The position numbers and the translations under genes are program-made. Below, in pieces: positions 26,916 through 34,750 of a DNA stretch of 64,000 bases (position 1 is the stretch's first letter; every line of letters begins with the position of its first letter). The stretch comes from an uncultured Clostridia bacterium (lineage in GTDB: Bacteria; Bacillota; Clostridia; Christensenellales; UBA3700), in assembly GCA_937880755.1 (NCBI GenBank), contig CALGRX010000021.1, forward strand, positions 62,001 through 126,000, written 5' to 3'. The notes under the pieces were generated by a model. It was given only the letters and a program-made list of their open reading frames with translations. It searched no databases and was not told the origin of the DNA.

Positions 26916-27703
26916 ATGCAAGTAAAGCAAATAAAATAGATTTTTTCGTAACGCCGACTATCAAGAGATAGGTTTTCGTTTATCTTTTGTCCAATGAAGA
27001 AGGATGTTATCTGATAGATAGTGGGGTTGCGGGAAGCGAAACGATAATAGAGAAAACTATGATTGAGAGCGGACGTGCGCCGTCGGAGCTGAGAGCAATA
27101 TTCCTAACTCACGCTCACCCCGACCATATAGGCACCGCCAATTATTTTAGGCAAAAATACGGTGCGAAGATATATGCGAGCGAAGAGGAGCGCCCTTGGG
27201 TAGAAGATATAGATTTGCAATTTAGACAGCGCCCAATTCCCAACTTCTATAGTTTGTCTGGGCAGTCTACTAAGGTGGACTACGTTGTCAAAGAATGGGC
27301 TACAATACCGCTATCCCGAGAGGATGCCGTTGAGGTTATAGGTACGGCGGGACATTCCGTCGACGGACTCTCTTATCGCATAGGCGACGTGGTTTTTATC
27401 GGCGATACAGTACCCGTGGCGGGAGATACGCCTATTTTTGTCAAGACCAAGAGCAACGCTTTGACGAGTGTAGATTTTGCCGACTTTATCCAATCACGCA
27501 ATATTACCGAGTTTTTCGTTGCAGGTGCGGACGCTACGTCGTGTGTCAAATCCACCGTCTACAATATTGTCAAGGCGGGGTATATCGTACACGTTCTGGC
27601 TGACTGCATCACTAGTTATGACCTAGGCAAAATCGACGAGACGCTCGAGTATTACGCCAACAAGGGTTGCATAGTCCAAAAGCTAAACGAGACAATGAAA
27701 TAA
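26916..27703 (+). pseudogene. Decayed chimera: metallo-beta-lactamase fold joined to isochorismatase C-terminus
   Basis: From the ATG at 26916 the reading is MQVKQIK, then a one-base loss in an A run (restored it reads IDFFVTPTIKR), then a TAG at 26969-26971, then VFVYLLSNEEGCYLID, a normal MBL N-terminus. An open frame continues from 26987 for 238 codons. It has the MBL zinc site THAHPDHIG, the third His in GTAGHS and the bridging Asp in FIGDT. From about 27422 (GDTPIF) the rest is not MBL but the C-terminal half of an isochorismatase-like hydrolase: FVKTKSNALTS with the catalytic Lys, ADATSCVKST with the catalytic Cys, then VHVLADCITSYD. The last MBL ligand and the isochorismatase Asp are both missing. 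Neither activity should survive. Confidence 0.75.
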
Positions 27704-27740
27704 TCGTAATAGCGACTCAAAGTAGCGGAAGGAGATAAAG

Positions 27741-28190
27741 ATGAAAAAGATAATGTTCGTGTGTCACGGCAATATATGTCGTTCGCCTATGGCGGAATTC
27801 GTGACCAAAAAGAAATTGGAAGAGAGAAATATAAAAGCATTAGTCGAGTCTTCGGCTACGTCGAGAGAGGAGATAGGTAGCGGCGTGCATTACGGCACGA
27901 GGGCCATACTCGATAGACTTGGTATATACTACTCGCACAAGCGCGCAAGACAAATCACGAAACAAGACTACGACAAATTCGATTATATAGTTGCAATGGA
28001 TAGATACAACGTCACCAACCTCTATAGAATGCTAGGTGGCGACCCTCAAGGCAAGATAACCAAACTGCTCGATTGGGCGGGTATTGAACGCGACGTGGCA
28101 GATCCATGGTACACAGGCGACTTCGAAAAAACTTACGAGGATATAGAGGTTGGGTGTACTGCTTTACTTGACAAAATTTTCGGTATATAA
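27741..28190 (+). CDS. Low molecular weight protein-tyrosine phosphatase
   Basis: 149 aa, normal family size. The phosphate-binding loop CHGNICRS (CX5RS) follows the first strand near residue 8, and the general-acid aspartate is in VADPWYTGDF near residue 120. It removes phosphate from tyrosines of target proteins, or acts on arginine phosphate in the YwlE branch; the sequence alone does not separate these. CGGAAGGAGATAAAG precedes the ATG. It lies 37 bases after the chimera remnant and may have been cotranscribed with it. Confidence 0.93.
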   Translation: MKKIMFVCHGNICRSPMAEFVTKKKLEERNIKALVESSATSREEIGSGVHYGTRAILDRLGIYYSHKRARQITKQDYDKFDYIVAMDRYNVTNLYRMLGGDPQGKITKLLDWAGIERDVADPWYTGDFEKTYEDIEVGCTALLDKIFGI

Positions 28191-28217
28191 TATTATAGAT
28201 TTATAAGAATAAGGAGG

Positions 28218-28254
28218 AATTTGTCGAATATTTTTTGGTTTGACAAATTTTTTT
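28218..28254 (+). terminator. Terminator-like hairpin before transketolase
   Basis: AATTTGTC pairs with GACAAATT around a 16-nt loop, then TTTTT. An AAGGAGG lies directly before it (28211-28217), so two strong binding sites flank the hairpin. It may end the phosphatase message or attenuate transketolase. Confidence 0.6.
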
Positions 28255-28276
28255 ATCTCTACCAAAGGAGCGAGAT

Positions 28277-29086
28277 ATGCAAAGAGAAGAAATTTGCAAA
28301 ATAATCAGAGAAGAGACTTGCAAGTGTATTGCTTCGATAGGCGTCGGACACATCGGAGGCTGTCTGTCTATCGTAGAGATTTTGGTCAGTTTGTACTACA
28401 AACATATGAATATCGACCCTACCAATCCTCATATGGCAGGTAGAGATAGGTTGGTATGTTCTAAGGGACACGCAGGTCCTGCCGTATACGCTACTCTTGC
28501 CAACAAAGGATATTTTGACAAGGCAGAACTTCTTACCCTCAACCACTCGGGCACCAATCTTCCTAGCCACTGCGATATGAACAAGACCATTGGTATAGAT
28601 ATGACTACCGGCTCTTTGGGACAAGGATTTAGCTGTGCCGTAGGTATTGCTTTGGCAAGTAAGCTTGACAAGGACGGCGCGTATATATACGCCATTATCG
28701 GTGACGGTGAGAGCCAAGAAGGACAAATTTGGGAAGCGGGTATGTTCGCGGCTCAAGCCAAGCTCGACAATCTCATTGCCTTTACCGATTACAACAAGAT
28801 GCAGATAGACGGCAACACCGACGACGTCAATTCTTTGGAGCCTCTCAACAAGAAGTGGGAGAGCTTTGGTTGGAACGTGGTCGTTATCGACGGACACGAC
28901 TTTGACCAAATCGACGACGCTATCGCAAGCGCCAAGGCTTGCAAAGGCAAACCAACGATGATTATTGCCAACACTATCAAGGGCAAGGGTGTCAGGTATA
29001 TCGAAGACAAGGGCTACGGCAACCACAGTATGCCAATGCTTTGGGAAGACGTCGAAAAATATATAGAAGAAATTAGGAGAGCGTAA
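28277..29086 (+). CDS. tktA: Transketolase, N-terminal subunit
   Basis: 269 aa. It carries the thiamine diphosphate-binding half of a split transketolase, which moves two-carbon units between sugar phosphates in the non-oxidative pentose phosphate pathway. Substrate-binding histidines are in GHIGGCLS and SKGHAGPAVYA. The TPP motif begins GDGESQEGQIWEA and ends with a central N in DYNKMQID. AAAGGAGCGAGAT precedes the ATG. The C-terminal subunit starts one base after this stop, as usual for the split form in Clostridia and archaea. Confidence 0.95.
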   Translation: MQREEICKIIREETCKCIASIGVGHIGGCLSIVEILVSLYYKHMNIDPTNPHMAGRDRLVCSKGHAGPAVYATLANKGYFDKAELLTLNHSGTNLPSHCDMNKTIGIDMTTGSLGQGFSCAVGIALASKLDKDGAYIYAIIGDGESQEGQIWEAGMFAAQAKLDNLIAFTDYNKMQIDGNTDDVNSLEPLNKKWESFGWNVVVIDGHDFDQIDDAIASAKACKGKPTMIIANTIKGKGVRYIEDKGYGNHSMPMLWEDVEKYIEEIRRA

Positions 29087-29087
29087 T

Positions 29088-30026
29088 ATGGCGGATATGG
29101 AAATGAGAGCCGTTTTGGCTCAGCAACTCAAAGAGATGATGGAAAAAGATCCAAAGGTCGTGGTTATCGACGCAGACCTTGCCAAGGCAAGCGGAACTTG
29201 GGGACTTAGAAAGGACTTTCCCGACAGAGCCATTGACGTAGGTATTGCCGAGCAAAACATGGTATCTATCGCTTCGGGTATGGCAAGCTACGGATACAAG
29301 CCTTTTATCACTTCCTTTACGCCTTTCGTATCTCGCAGAGTATGCGACCAAATAACATTGTCTTCTTGCTACGCAAAGCAACCTATCACTATCATAGGTA
29401 CAGACCCCGGAATTTGCGCGGAAATCAATGGCGGAACGCACATGGGCATGGAAGATATCGGTGTACTCAGAAGCATAGCGGACATAGTAATATTCGAGCC
29501 CGTAGATACCGTGCAACTCAAACAAGCATTGCCAATCATAGCAAATCTCGGCAAGACGGTATACATCAGACTTTTCCGTAAAAAAATCGACGACGTATTC
29601 GGCGACGGCTACAAGTTCGACTTGTTCAAAGCCGACACTATCAAAGAGGGTAAGGACGTTACTATCTTCTGCACGGGCATAATGGTGCAAGAGACTGTCA
29701 AGGCAATGGACTTGTTGAAGGCGGAGGGTATCGATGCCGAGATTATCAACGTGCATACTATCAAGCCTATCGACAAGGATACTATCGTCAAGTCGGTAGC
29801 CAAGACGGGTTGTGCCGTTACCGCAGAAAATCACAATATAATCGGCGGACTATTTAGCGCAGTGTCGGAAGTGCTCGCTACGAGTATGCCAACACCAATT
29901 TTGCCAATAGGCGTGCCTGACACTTTCGGCGAGGTGGGCAAGTTGCCATACCTCAAACAAATATATAAGATGACTGCCGAGGATATCGTGGCTAAGGCAA
30001 AAGAAGTGATGAAACTCAAAAAATAA
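29088..30026 (+). CDS. tktB: Transketolase, C-terminal subunit
   Basis: 312 aa. It has the pyrimidine-binding domain (residues ~1-175), with AIDVGIAEQNMVSIASG containing the catalytic glutamate that activates TPP, followed by the C-terminal transketolase domain. It forms the enzyme with the 269 aa subunit directly upstream. The pair could also represent a DXS-like or apulose-type split transketolase, but the isolated, housekeeping-like position favours general transketolase. It ends at a strong terminator. Confidence 0.94.
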   Translation: MADMEMRAVLAQQLKEMMEKDPKVVVIDADLAKASGTWGLRKDFPDRAIDVGIAEQNMVSIASGMASYGYKPFITSFTPFVSRRVCDQITLSSCYAKQPITIIGTDPGICAEINGGTHMGMEDIGVLRSIADIVIFEPVDTVQLKQALPIIANLGKTVYIRLFRKKIDDVFGDGYKFDLFKADTIKEGKDVTIFCTGIMVQETVKAMDLLKAEGIDAEIINVHTIKPIDKDTIVKSVAKTGCAVTAENHNIIGGLFSAVSEVLATSMPTPILPIGVPDTFGEVGKLPYLKQIYKMTAEDIVAKAKEVMKLKK

Positions 30027-30105
30027 GTAGGTCGTCTATCGAAATCGTTAGAAATAACAAGAAAGTAGGGTTGCCGACGTTCCCATAGGAATTTTTAGAT
30101 AATTT

Positions 30106-30136
30106 AAAAGACTAACGACATTTTCGTTAGTCTTTT
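30106..30136 (+). terminator. Terminator of the transketolase operon
   Basis: 13-bp stem AAAAGACTAACGA / TCGTTAGTCTTTT with loop CATTT. Confidence 0.88.
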
Positions 30137-30198
30137 CCTTTTTGTTTTGCTAAACACACGACTTTGCGACTTTTGAATATGTATTTACATAACCGTCA

Positions 30199-30224
30199 GT
30201 CCAACAATTTGAAAATTGTAGGAC
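30199..30224. repeat. Hairpin after the ABM remnant
   Basis: GTCC-A-ACAATTT pairs with AAATTGT-A-GGAC around a GA loop with one internal mismatch and no T run. It may be a worn terminator of the minus-strand pseudogene. Confidence 0.4.
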
Positions 30225-30249
30225 TCTTTAGAAAAAATCATTGCATTCT

Positions 30250-30568
30250 CTAATATATTATGTCTGTTTGTGGAATTTCATCATCGGATATATATCGCTC
30301 AACCTTCATGTGAAGATTATATTTTTCTCTCAGTTCCATTATTTTATTCATCATTGGCGTCTTATGATTATTATCTATAGCCTCCTGATTTTCCCAACTA
30401 TCTATCAGTAAAATAGTCTCATCGTCATCCATTGAAAAAATAATCATATCTAATATTCTCGCTTTCGTTTCTAATTGCATCTACGTTTCCGCTTTCTATC
30501 ATTTCCATTGCAAAATTCTTGGCAGAACCGTTTTCACCCTTATAATATATATTTATCGTTATACTTAT
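30250..30568 (-). pseudogene. Frameshifted ABM-family (antibiotic biosynthesis monooxygenase-like) protein
   Basis: On the minus strand, behind AGAGGTGAAATATT, the frame reads SITINIYYKGENGSAKNF, AMEMIESGNVDAIRNES and ENIRYDYFF. It then shifts: the second half, MDDDETILLIDSWENQE through HHKTP-like (here NHKTPMMNKIM), lies in another frame near 30435-30440. Joined, the product is a ~105 aa dimeric ferredoxin-like ABM protein of the YgiN type. The expected start codon at 30568-30566 is ATA instead of ATG. A lost start plus a frameshift make it a pseudogene. The 76-codon frame from 30480 lacks the first beta-strand and is unlikely to fold. Confidence 0.75.
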
Positions 30569-30637
30569 AATATTTCACCTCTATATATAGAAAAGAGGAA
30601 TTAGCCATCCCTACAAAGTCTTATTATCGACAAGATT

Positions 30638-30665
30638 ATTATATCAAAAAATCGATATATTACAA
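30638..30665 (-). promoter_or_regulatory. Promoter of the ABM remnant
   Basis: On the minus strand: TTGTAA (30660-30665), 16-bp spacer, TATAAT (30638-30643). Confidence 0.5.
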
Positions 30666-30835
30666 GTTGTTCCACGTGGGTAAAAGAAAATTAGACTTAT
30701 AAAAATTCAATTCTTCTATTATATTTTGATAACGTAATGGTTTGGCGTATACGCTTGTAGCGAGTGATAAGCTATTTGCATAGCCAAGTCGCATTTTGTC
30801 ACAAAAATTATATTGACAACGAACTTAGTCGCATA

Positions 30836-30863
30836 TTGACAATATAATATATTGTGCTATAAT
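30836..30863 (+). promoter_or_regulatory. Promoter of desulfoferrodoxin
   Basis: TTGACA (30836-30841), 16-bp spacer, TATAAT (30858-30863). This leaves an ~80-nt leader before the ATG at 30950, ending in GGGGGGAG. Confidence 0.7.
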
Positions 30864-30949
30864 ATAATCAATAAGATGATAGACGAGCCTAGTATCGTAC
30901 GTTAGGTACTATAAGGGGAGTCGCTCAATAAAAACAGGGGGGAGTTTTT

Positions 30950-31327
30950 ATGAAAAAGTTTTTTATTTGCAAAAAGTGTGGCAATTTTGTCGGAATGATC
31001 AACAATTCCGGCGTAGTTATGCAATGTTGCGGAGAGCCTATGACTCAGCTCGTGGCAAGTAAAGAAGAGAGTGGGGCAGAGAAACATCTACCCGACGTAG
31101 AGATTGACGGCGATATCGTCAGAGTCAACGTGGGAAGAGTGCCTCATCCTATGACGCCCGAGCATTATATCCAATGGGTTTGCTTGGAGACGACCAAGGG
31201 CGCACAAAGAAAGAAATGCGGCGGGTATCCGCAAGTTACATTCTCTTTGGTGGACGAAAAGCCTATTGCGGTATACGCATATTGCAACTTGCACGGCTTG
31301 TGGATGACCAAACTACCTATGGTTTGA
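30950..31327 (+). CDS. dfx: Desulfoferrodoxin (superoxide reductase)
   Basis: 125 aa. It reduces superoxide to peroxide without releasing oxygen. Residues ~1-36 are the rubredoxin-like center I with CxxC (CKKC) and the paired CC of MQCCGEPM. The remainder is the catalytic iron domain with histidines in EKHLPD, VPHPM and EHYIQW, and the Cys/His pair in CNLHGLW. This is the two-center (2Fe-SOR) class. It is a single gene and works with rubrerythrin (3209), which removes the peroxide. Confidence 0.96.
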   Translation: MKKFFICKKCGNFVGMINNSGVVMQCCGEPMTQLVASKEESGAEKHLPDVEIDGDIVRVNVGRVPHPMTPEHYIQWVCLETTKGAQRKKCGGYPQVTFSLVDEKPIAVYAYCNLHGLWMTKLPMV

Positions 31328-31348
31328 CAGTCAAGCTAAAGACGATTG

Positions 31349-31372
31349 TCGCTTGTTTGACAAAGCAAGCGA
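31349..31372. promoter_or_regulatory. Inverted repeat around the -35 box of the CDF exporter
   Basis: TCGCTTG (31349-31355) and CAAGCGA (31366-31372) are perfect 7-bp arms separated by 10 bases, enclosing the TTGACA. The layout fits an operator bound by a dimeric repressor. It could instead be a weak terminator stem for dfx, but no T run follows. Confidence 0.45.
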
Positions 31373-31385
31373 ATAGTATTATAAT
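31357..31385 (+). promoter_or_regulatory. Promoter of the CDF exporter
   Basis: Full consensus TTGACA (31357-31362), 17-bp spacer and full consensus TATAAT (31380-31385). Confidence 0.8.
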
Positions 31386-31391
31386 GTTGTC

Positions 31392-31510
31392 AATCAGACT
31401 GTGGAGACAGTCGGGCCACGAGGCAATAAGGTTGCGCTTATGGGATACCATAGGCGCAATATTCGTATAAGGGCGATCTGCCCAACTAACAAGGTAAACT
31501 AGAGGGAAGA
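31392..31510 (+). ncRNA. Structured 5' leader of the CDF exporter, candidate metal-sensing riboswitch
   Basis: About 120 nt of untranslated leader that can form several stems: GACTGT-GGAG-ACAGTC (about 31408-31423), TTGCGC-TTATGG-GATA-CCATAG-GCGCAA (about 31442-31469), and GGGC-GATCT-GCCC (about 31480-31492), ending shortly before AGAGGGAAGA and the ATG. CDF exporters are known to be controlled by the NiCo (czcD) and Mn (yybP-ykoY) riboswitches. I cannot confirm either consensus by eye, so this is only a candidate. Confidence 0.4.
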
Positions 31511-32437
31511 ATGAATCAAGGATATACCGAGACGGCTACCAAAGTATCGATAGCAAGTTTGTTCGTCAACCTTGGCTTAACAATAGCCAAAGTTTGTGCG
31601 GGCGTATTTGCGACGTCTTACGCCGTGCTAAGTGACGGTATCAATTCGGCAGGCGACGTGTTTAGCAGGTTGATTACTCTTATCGGCATACGGCTTGCGG
31701 GAAAGCAAGAGGACGAAAATCACAAATATGGTCACGAAAGATTTGAGAGCGTAGCGGCGGTCATACTTGCCGTCATCATTTGTTTCACAGGTGTTATGGT
31801 GGGATACAACGGCATCAAAATGATAGTAGACGGCAGTTATAAGGACATAGCAATTCCCGGGAAAATTGTGTTGGTGGTAGCTGCGGGATCTATCGTTGCC
31901 AAAGAGATAATGTATCACGTTACGATGCATTTTGGCAAAAAAATCAACAGCGACGTACTCAAAGCCGACGCTTGGGATAACCGTACGGACGTATTGAGTT
32001 CTGCAGGCAGTTTGGTGGGTGCTGTCGGAGCAATGTTGGGTATAGGCATACTAGATAGTATTGCAAGTATAGCGATTGCATTGATGATACTTAGGTCGGG
32101 TGTGATGATATTTAGAGAAGCGATACGCAAGATGACCGACGAGGCGTGCGACGAAGCTACCGAAGCCAAAATGAGGACGTGTATCATGGCTTGTGAGGGC
32201 GTAAAGGCCGTGGATATGCTCAAGACGAGACTATTTGGCAATAGAATTTACGTTGAAATCGAGATTGCCGTTGACAAGGATATGAGACTAGAAGACGCAC
32301 ACAATATTGCCGAAGAGGTACATGACGGTATCGAAAGAGAGTTCGATGACGTCAAACATTGCACCGTGCACGTCAATCCTTACATAGCGGTTGAAGAGGT
32401 GTTGAAAGAACCAAAAAATAAAGAAAAGGGACAATAA
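31511..32437 (+). CDS. Cation diffusion facilitator (CDF) family metal exporter
   Basis: 308 aa. Six hydrophobic helices in residues ~10-205 are followed by a cytoplasmic ferredoxin-like domain (~210-295). Metal-site residues are seen in SDGINSAGD (helix 2), HKYGHERFES (between helices 2 and 3, with the usual His/Asp-type positions) and KADAWDNRTDVLSS (helix 5). CDF proteins export Zn, Mn, Fe, Co or Ni with proton antiport; the sequence does not tell me which. The DAWDNRTD arrangement differs from the HxxxD of typical Zn exporters and is closer to Mn/Fe-type members. It has its own promoter, inverted repeat and structured leader. Confidence 0.92.
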   Translation: MNQGYTETATKVSIASLFVNLGLTIAKVCAGVFATSYAVLSDGINSAGDVFSRLITLIGIRLAGKQEDENHKYGHERFESVAAVILAVIICFTGVMVGYNGIKMIVDGSYKDIAIPGKIVLVVAAGSIVAKEIMYHVTMHFGKKINSDVLKADAWDNRTDVLSSAGSLVGAVGAMLGIGILDSIASIAIALMILRSGVMIFREAIRKMTDEACDEATEAKMRTCIMACEGVKAVDMLKTRLFGNRIYVEIEIAVDKDMRLEDAHNIAEEVHDGIEREFDDVKHCTVHVNPYIAVEEVLKEPKNKEKGQ

Positions 32438-32539
32438 AAATAAAAAAACTATATTTATCAATTTGCCAAGAGGTAAGGATTTGTGGTATAAAATAAGTGT
32501 CGGTTGCAAGACCCATATCATAGATTTAAGGAGAAGGAA

Positions 32540-33223
32540 ATGAAAAAGATTTACACAGGTAAGACGAAAGACGTATTTGCTTTGGACAATGGCAACTATT
32601 TGCTCAAATTCAAGGACGATTGTACGGGAAAAGACGGCGTGTTCGACCCGGGTGAAAACACCGTTGGACTTACTATCGAAGGCATTGGCAAAGCCAATCT
32701 CGAAGTGTCGATTATGTTCTTTGAAATTTTGAAAAAAGCAGGTATCAAGACTCACTACGTGAGTGCAGATATTGACAACGCCACTATGGAAGTGTTGCCT
32801 GCAACCGTGTTTGGCAAAGGACTCGAAGTTATTTGTAGACTCGTAGCAACGGGAAGTTTCGTACGCAGATACGGCGACTATATAGAGGACGGTACTAAGA
32901 TAGAGGGCGGTTACGTAGAGACCACCTTCAAGAACGACGCCAAGGGCGATCCGCTCGTTACCAGCGAAGGTTTGGCAGTGCTCGGCATTATGGACCAAAA
33001 GATGTTCGACAGTATGAAAGAGCAAACTTTGGCTATCACCAAAATCGTAGCCGACGAGCTTGCTAAGAAGGGGCTTGAGTTGTGGGATATCAAATTTGAG
33101 TTCGGTTACAACAACGACGAAGTTATCCTCATCGACGAAATCGCTTCGGGCAATATGAGAGTATACAAGGACGGCAAAATCGTTGACCCTGTGGACCTTA
33201 CCGCAATGATTCTCGGCAAATAA
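32540..33223 (+). CDS. purC: SAICAR synthase
   Basis: 227 aa from the ATG at 32540 behind AAGGAGAAGGAA; the 12-codon upstream extension is not supported. It joins aspartate to CAIR with ATP in step 8 of purine synthesis. The start MKKIYTGKTKDVF is the family opening. The ATP/substrate site includes VRLVATGSF-like CRLVATGSFVRRYG, and LIDEIASGNMRV replaces the more common DEI-PD. It is unusual in standing alone rather than inside a pur cluster. Strong terminator downstream. Confidence 0.88.
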   Translation: MKKIYTGKTKDVFALDNGNYLLKFKDDCTGKDGVFDPGENTVGLTIEGIGKANLEVSIMFFEILKKAGIKTHYVSADIDNATMEVLPATVFGKGLEVICRLVATGSFVRRYGDYIEDGTKIEGGYVETTFKNDAKGDPLVTSEGLAVLGIMDQKMFDSMKEQTLAITKIVADELAKKGLELWDIKFEFGYNNDEVILIDEIASGNMRVYKDGKIVDPVDLTAMILGK

Positions 33224-33240
33224 TCATATCAAATAGTATC

Positions 33241-33271
33241 AAAAGGCTCGCAACTAATGCGAGCCTTTTTT
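33241..33271 (+). terminator. Terminator of purC
   Basis: 11-bp stem AAAGGCTCGCA with TGCGAGCCTTT around ACTAA, then T-rich sequence. Confidence 0.9.
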
Positions 33272-33281
33272 GTAAAAAATA

Positions 33282-33293
33282 CGATACGTATCG
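33282..33293. repeat. CGATACGTATCG palindrome of a dispersed motif
   Basis: Perfect 12-bp palindrome followed by AGTTTTTGA. The same arrangement (11 of 12 plus AGTTTTTGA) recurs at 48579-48599. It lies between two converging genes, so it is not an ordinary promoter operator. Confidence 0.5.
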
Positions 33294-33352
33294 AGTTTTT
33301 GAAAGTTTTTTGAGATAAAAATGAGCCAATCGGTTTATTTTTAAGTAGTTGC

Positions 33353-33381
33353 AAAAAAATGCACGCCGTTTAGGCGTGCAA
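33353..33381 (-). terminator. Terminator of the CofE-like gene
   Basis: On the minus strand: TGCACGCC, loop TAAAC, GGCGTGCA, then seven T. Confidence 0.88.
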
Positions 33382-33395
33382 TCTTTTTGTATTGA

Positions 33396-34583
33396 TTAGT
33401 CGTTAGCGTAGTTGGTGAAATAGTTTTGGATAAGGATAATCGGAGTACCCTTGTCACCGCTACCGCTAGTGAGGTCGCACAAGCTACCTAGCAAATCGGT
33501 AAGGCGTCTTGGCGTAGTGCCTTGCGAAGCCATATCTGCCGTGAGGTCTTCCTTCTTAGCTTTGATGAGGTCTTGCATTGCCTTCTTGGCGTCTTCACCC
33601 TTGAGGTCGCCGATTGCGTTGTCGGCAAGATATTTGAGTTTTAGTTCGTTAGGTCTACCTACCAAACCCGCGGTGTGAGCAGGGGAAACGACAGGGTCGG
33701 CAAGCTCCCAAATTCCGCCGATTGGATCTTTGAACGCGCCGTCGCCGTAAATCATAACTTCGATATTTTTACCCGTCTTTTCTTTGAAGATAGCTGCTAC
33801 TTTGTCTACCAAAACTTGTCCGTCTCTTGGGAAAAGTTTGATAGAGTTGTCGGTAGCGAGGTTGCTTCCGTATAGACCGTAGTCGGCGTTGTAACCGCTT
33901 CCGTCCACGCTCTCGGTCATAAAGTCGGCTAGGGTGAAGACCTTAGAAGCGCCCGCTTCTTTCAAGATGCGTTTGGTACGATTGCGGGTGTGGATATCGG
34001 CGTTAATAACAACGTTGGTGTATTGCAAGATAGCCTTTGGATTGTTGGCAAGGATAATCTTACAATCGCAAAATTCGCCCGCCATATTTTTGTATAGTTC
34101 GATATAATCGAGTCCCGTAAAAGGATGCAATATTTTGCCAAAGGTAGCGTAGTATTTTTCTTCGTCAAACACGTCGGTATACGGATTGACGCCCTTTTCG
34201 TCGATGATATCCATAGGGATAAGAGGGTTGCCTACTTCGTCGGAAGGGTAAGACAACTGTATGATAAGTTTCTTGACGCCCATAGCGATAGCCTTGAGAA
34301 TCATAGAAAATCTGTTTCTCGACATGATAGGGAAGATAAGTCCTACGGTTTCACCGCCCGTCTTGGTCTTGACGTCTTTGGCGATTTGGTCAAGCGTAGC
34401 GTAGTTGCCTTGCGCTCTACCCACGATAGCCTCGGTCATAGCAACGACGTCTCTGTCTTGCAATTCAAACTTGCCTTCTTCGCTTGCGGCAAGCACCGAG
34501 TTTACTACGATAGTAGCCAAGTCGTCGCCCGTCTTGATGATAGGGGCTTTGATACCTCTGGAAATTGTTCCGATAGTTTTCAT
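33396..34583 (-). CDS. CofE-like protein (F420-0:gamma-glutamyl ligase family)
   Basis: 395 aa. The sequence has the family layout: an N-terminal KTGDDLATIVVNSV, the metal/nucleotide segment AMTEAIVGRAQGNYAT, and a later VMIYGDGAFKDPIGGIWELADP with acidic ligands, close to the GDG-containing part of CofE. True CofE adds glutamates to coenzyme F420. The only F420-type gene visible here is this one, and Clostridia of this kind are not known to make F420, so the substrate is probably different. It is longer than archaeal CofE (about 250 aa), with an extra C-terminal region. TGGAGGAACTAAA precedes the ATG. It is monocistronic. Confidence 0.8.
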   Translation of the reverse strand: MKTIGTISRGIKAPIIKTGDDLATIVVNSVLAASEEGKFELQDRDVVAMTEAIVGRAQGNYATLDQIAKDVKTKTGGETVGLIFPIMSRNRFSMILKAIAMGVKKLIIQLSYPSDEVGNPLIPMDIIDEKGVNPYTDVFDEEKYYATFGKILHPFTGLDYIELYKNMAGEFCDCKIILANNPKAILQYTNVVINADIHTRNRTKRILKEAGASKVFTLADFMTESVDGSGYNADYGLYGSNLATDNSIKLFPRDGQVLVDKVAAIFKEKTGKNIEVMIYGDGAFKDPIGGIWELADPVVSPAHTAGLVGRPNELKLKYLADNAIGDLKGEDAKKAMQDLIKAKKEDLTADMASQGTTPRRLTDLLGSLCDLTSGSGDKGTPIILIQNYFTNYAND

Positions 34584-34750
34584 TTTAGTTCCTCCATTGT
34601 GGAATTCTCACAGCAATCATTATAATACATAATAGACGTGTATAGCAAGTATCATAAAAATTTTTTTTGTAAAGTATATTATTTTTTTTGCAATCAAAGG
34701 GATTTAAGTCGAGCTAGATTGTCAACTTACAATATTTTAGTTTGGTGTTA

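Larger units (their letters stand above)
30569..30949. other. Gene-free AT-rich region with promoters
   Basis: About 380 bases without a credible gene. It holds the likely promoter of the ABM remnant (minus strand, 30638-30665) and the promoter of desulfoferrodoxin (30836-30863). A second TTGACA occurs at about 30813, so TTGACA plus a following GCATA-like stretch is partly duplicated. Nothing else is recognised. Confidence 0.5.

Noticed and set aside
28222..28305. Leader peptide beginning with TTG before transketolase
   Set aside because: The frame is AT-rich, begins with a weak start inside a hairpin and overlaps the real start; there is no independent support.
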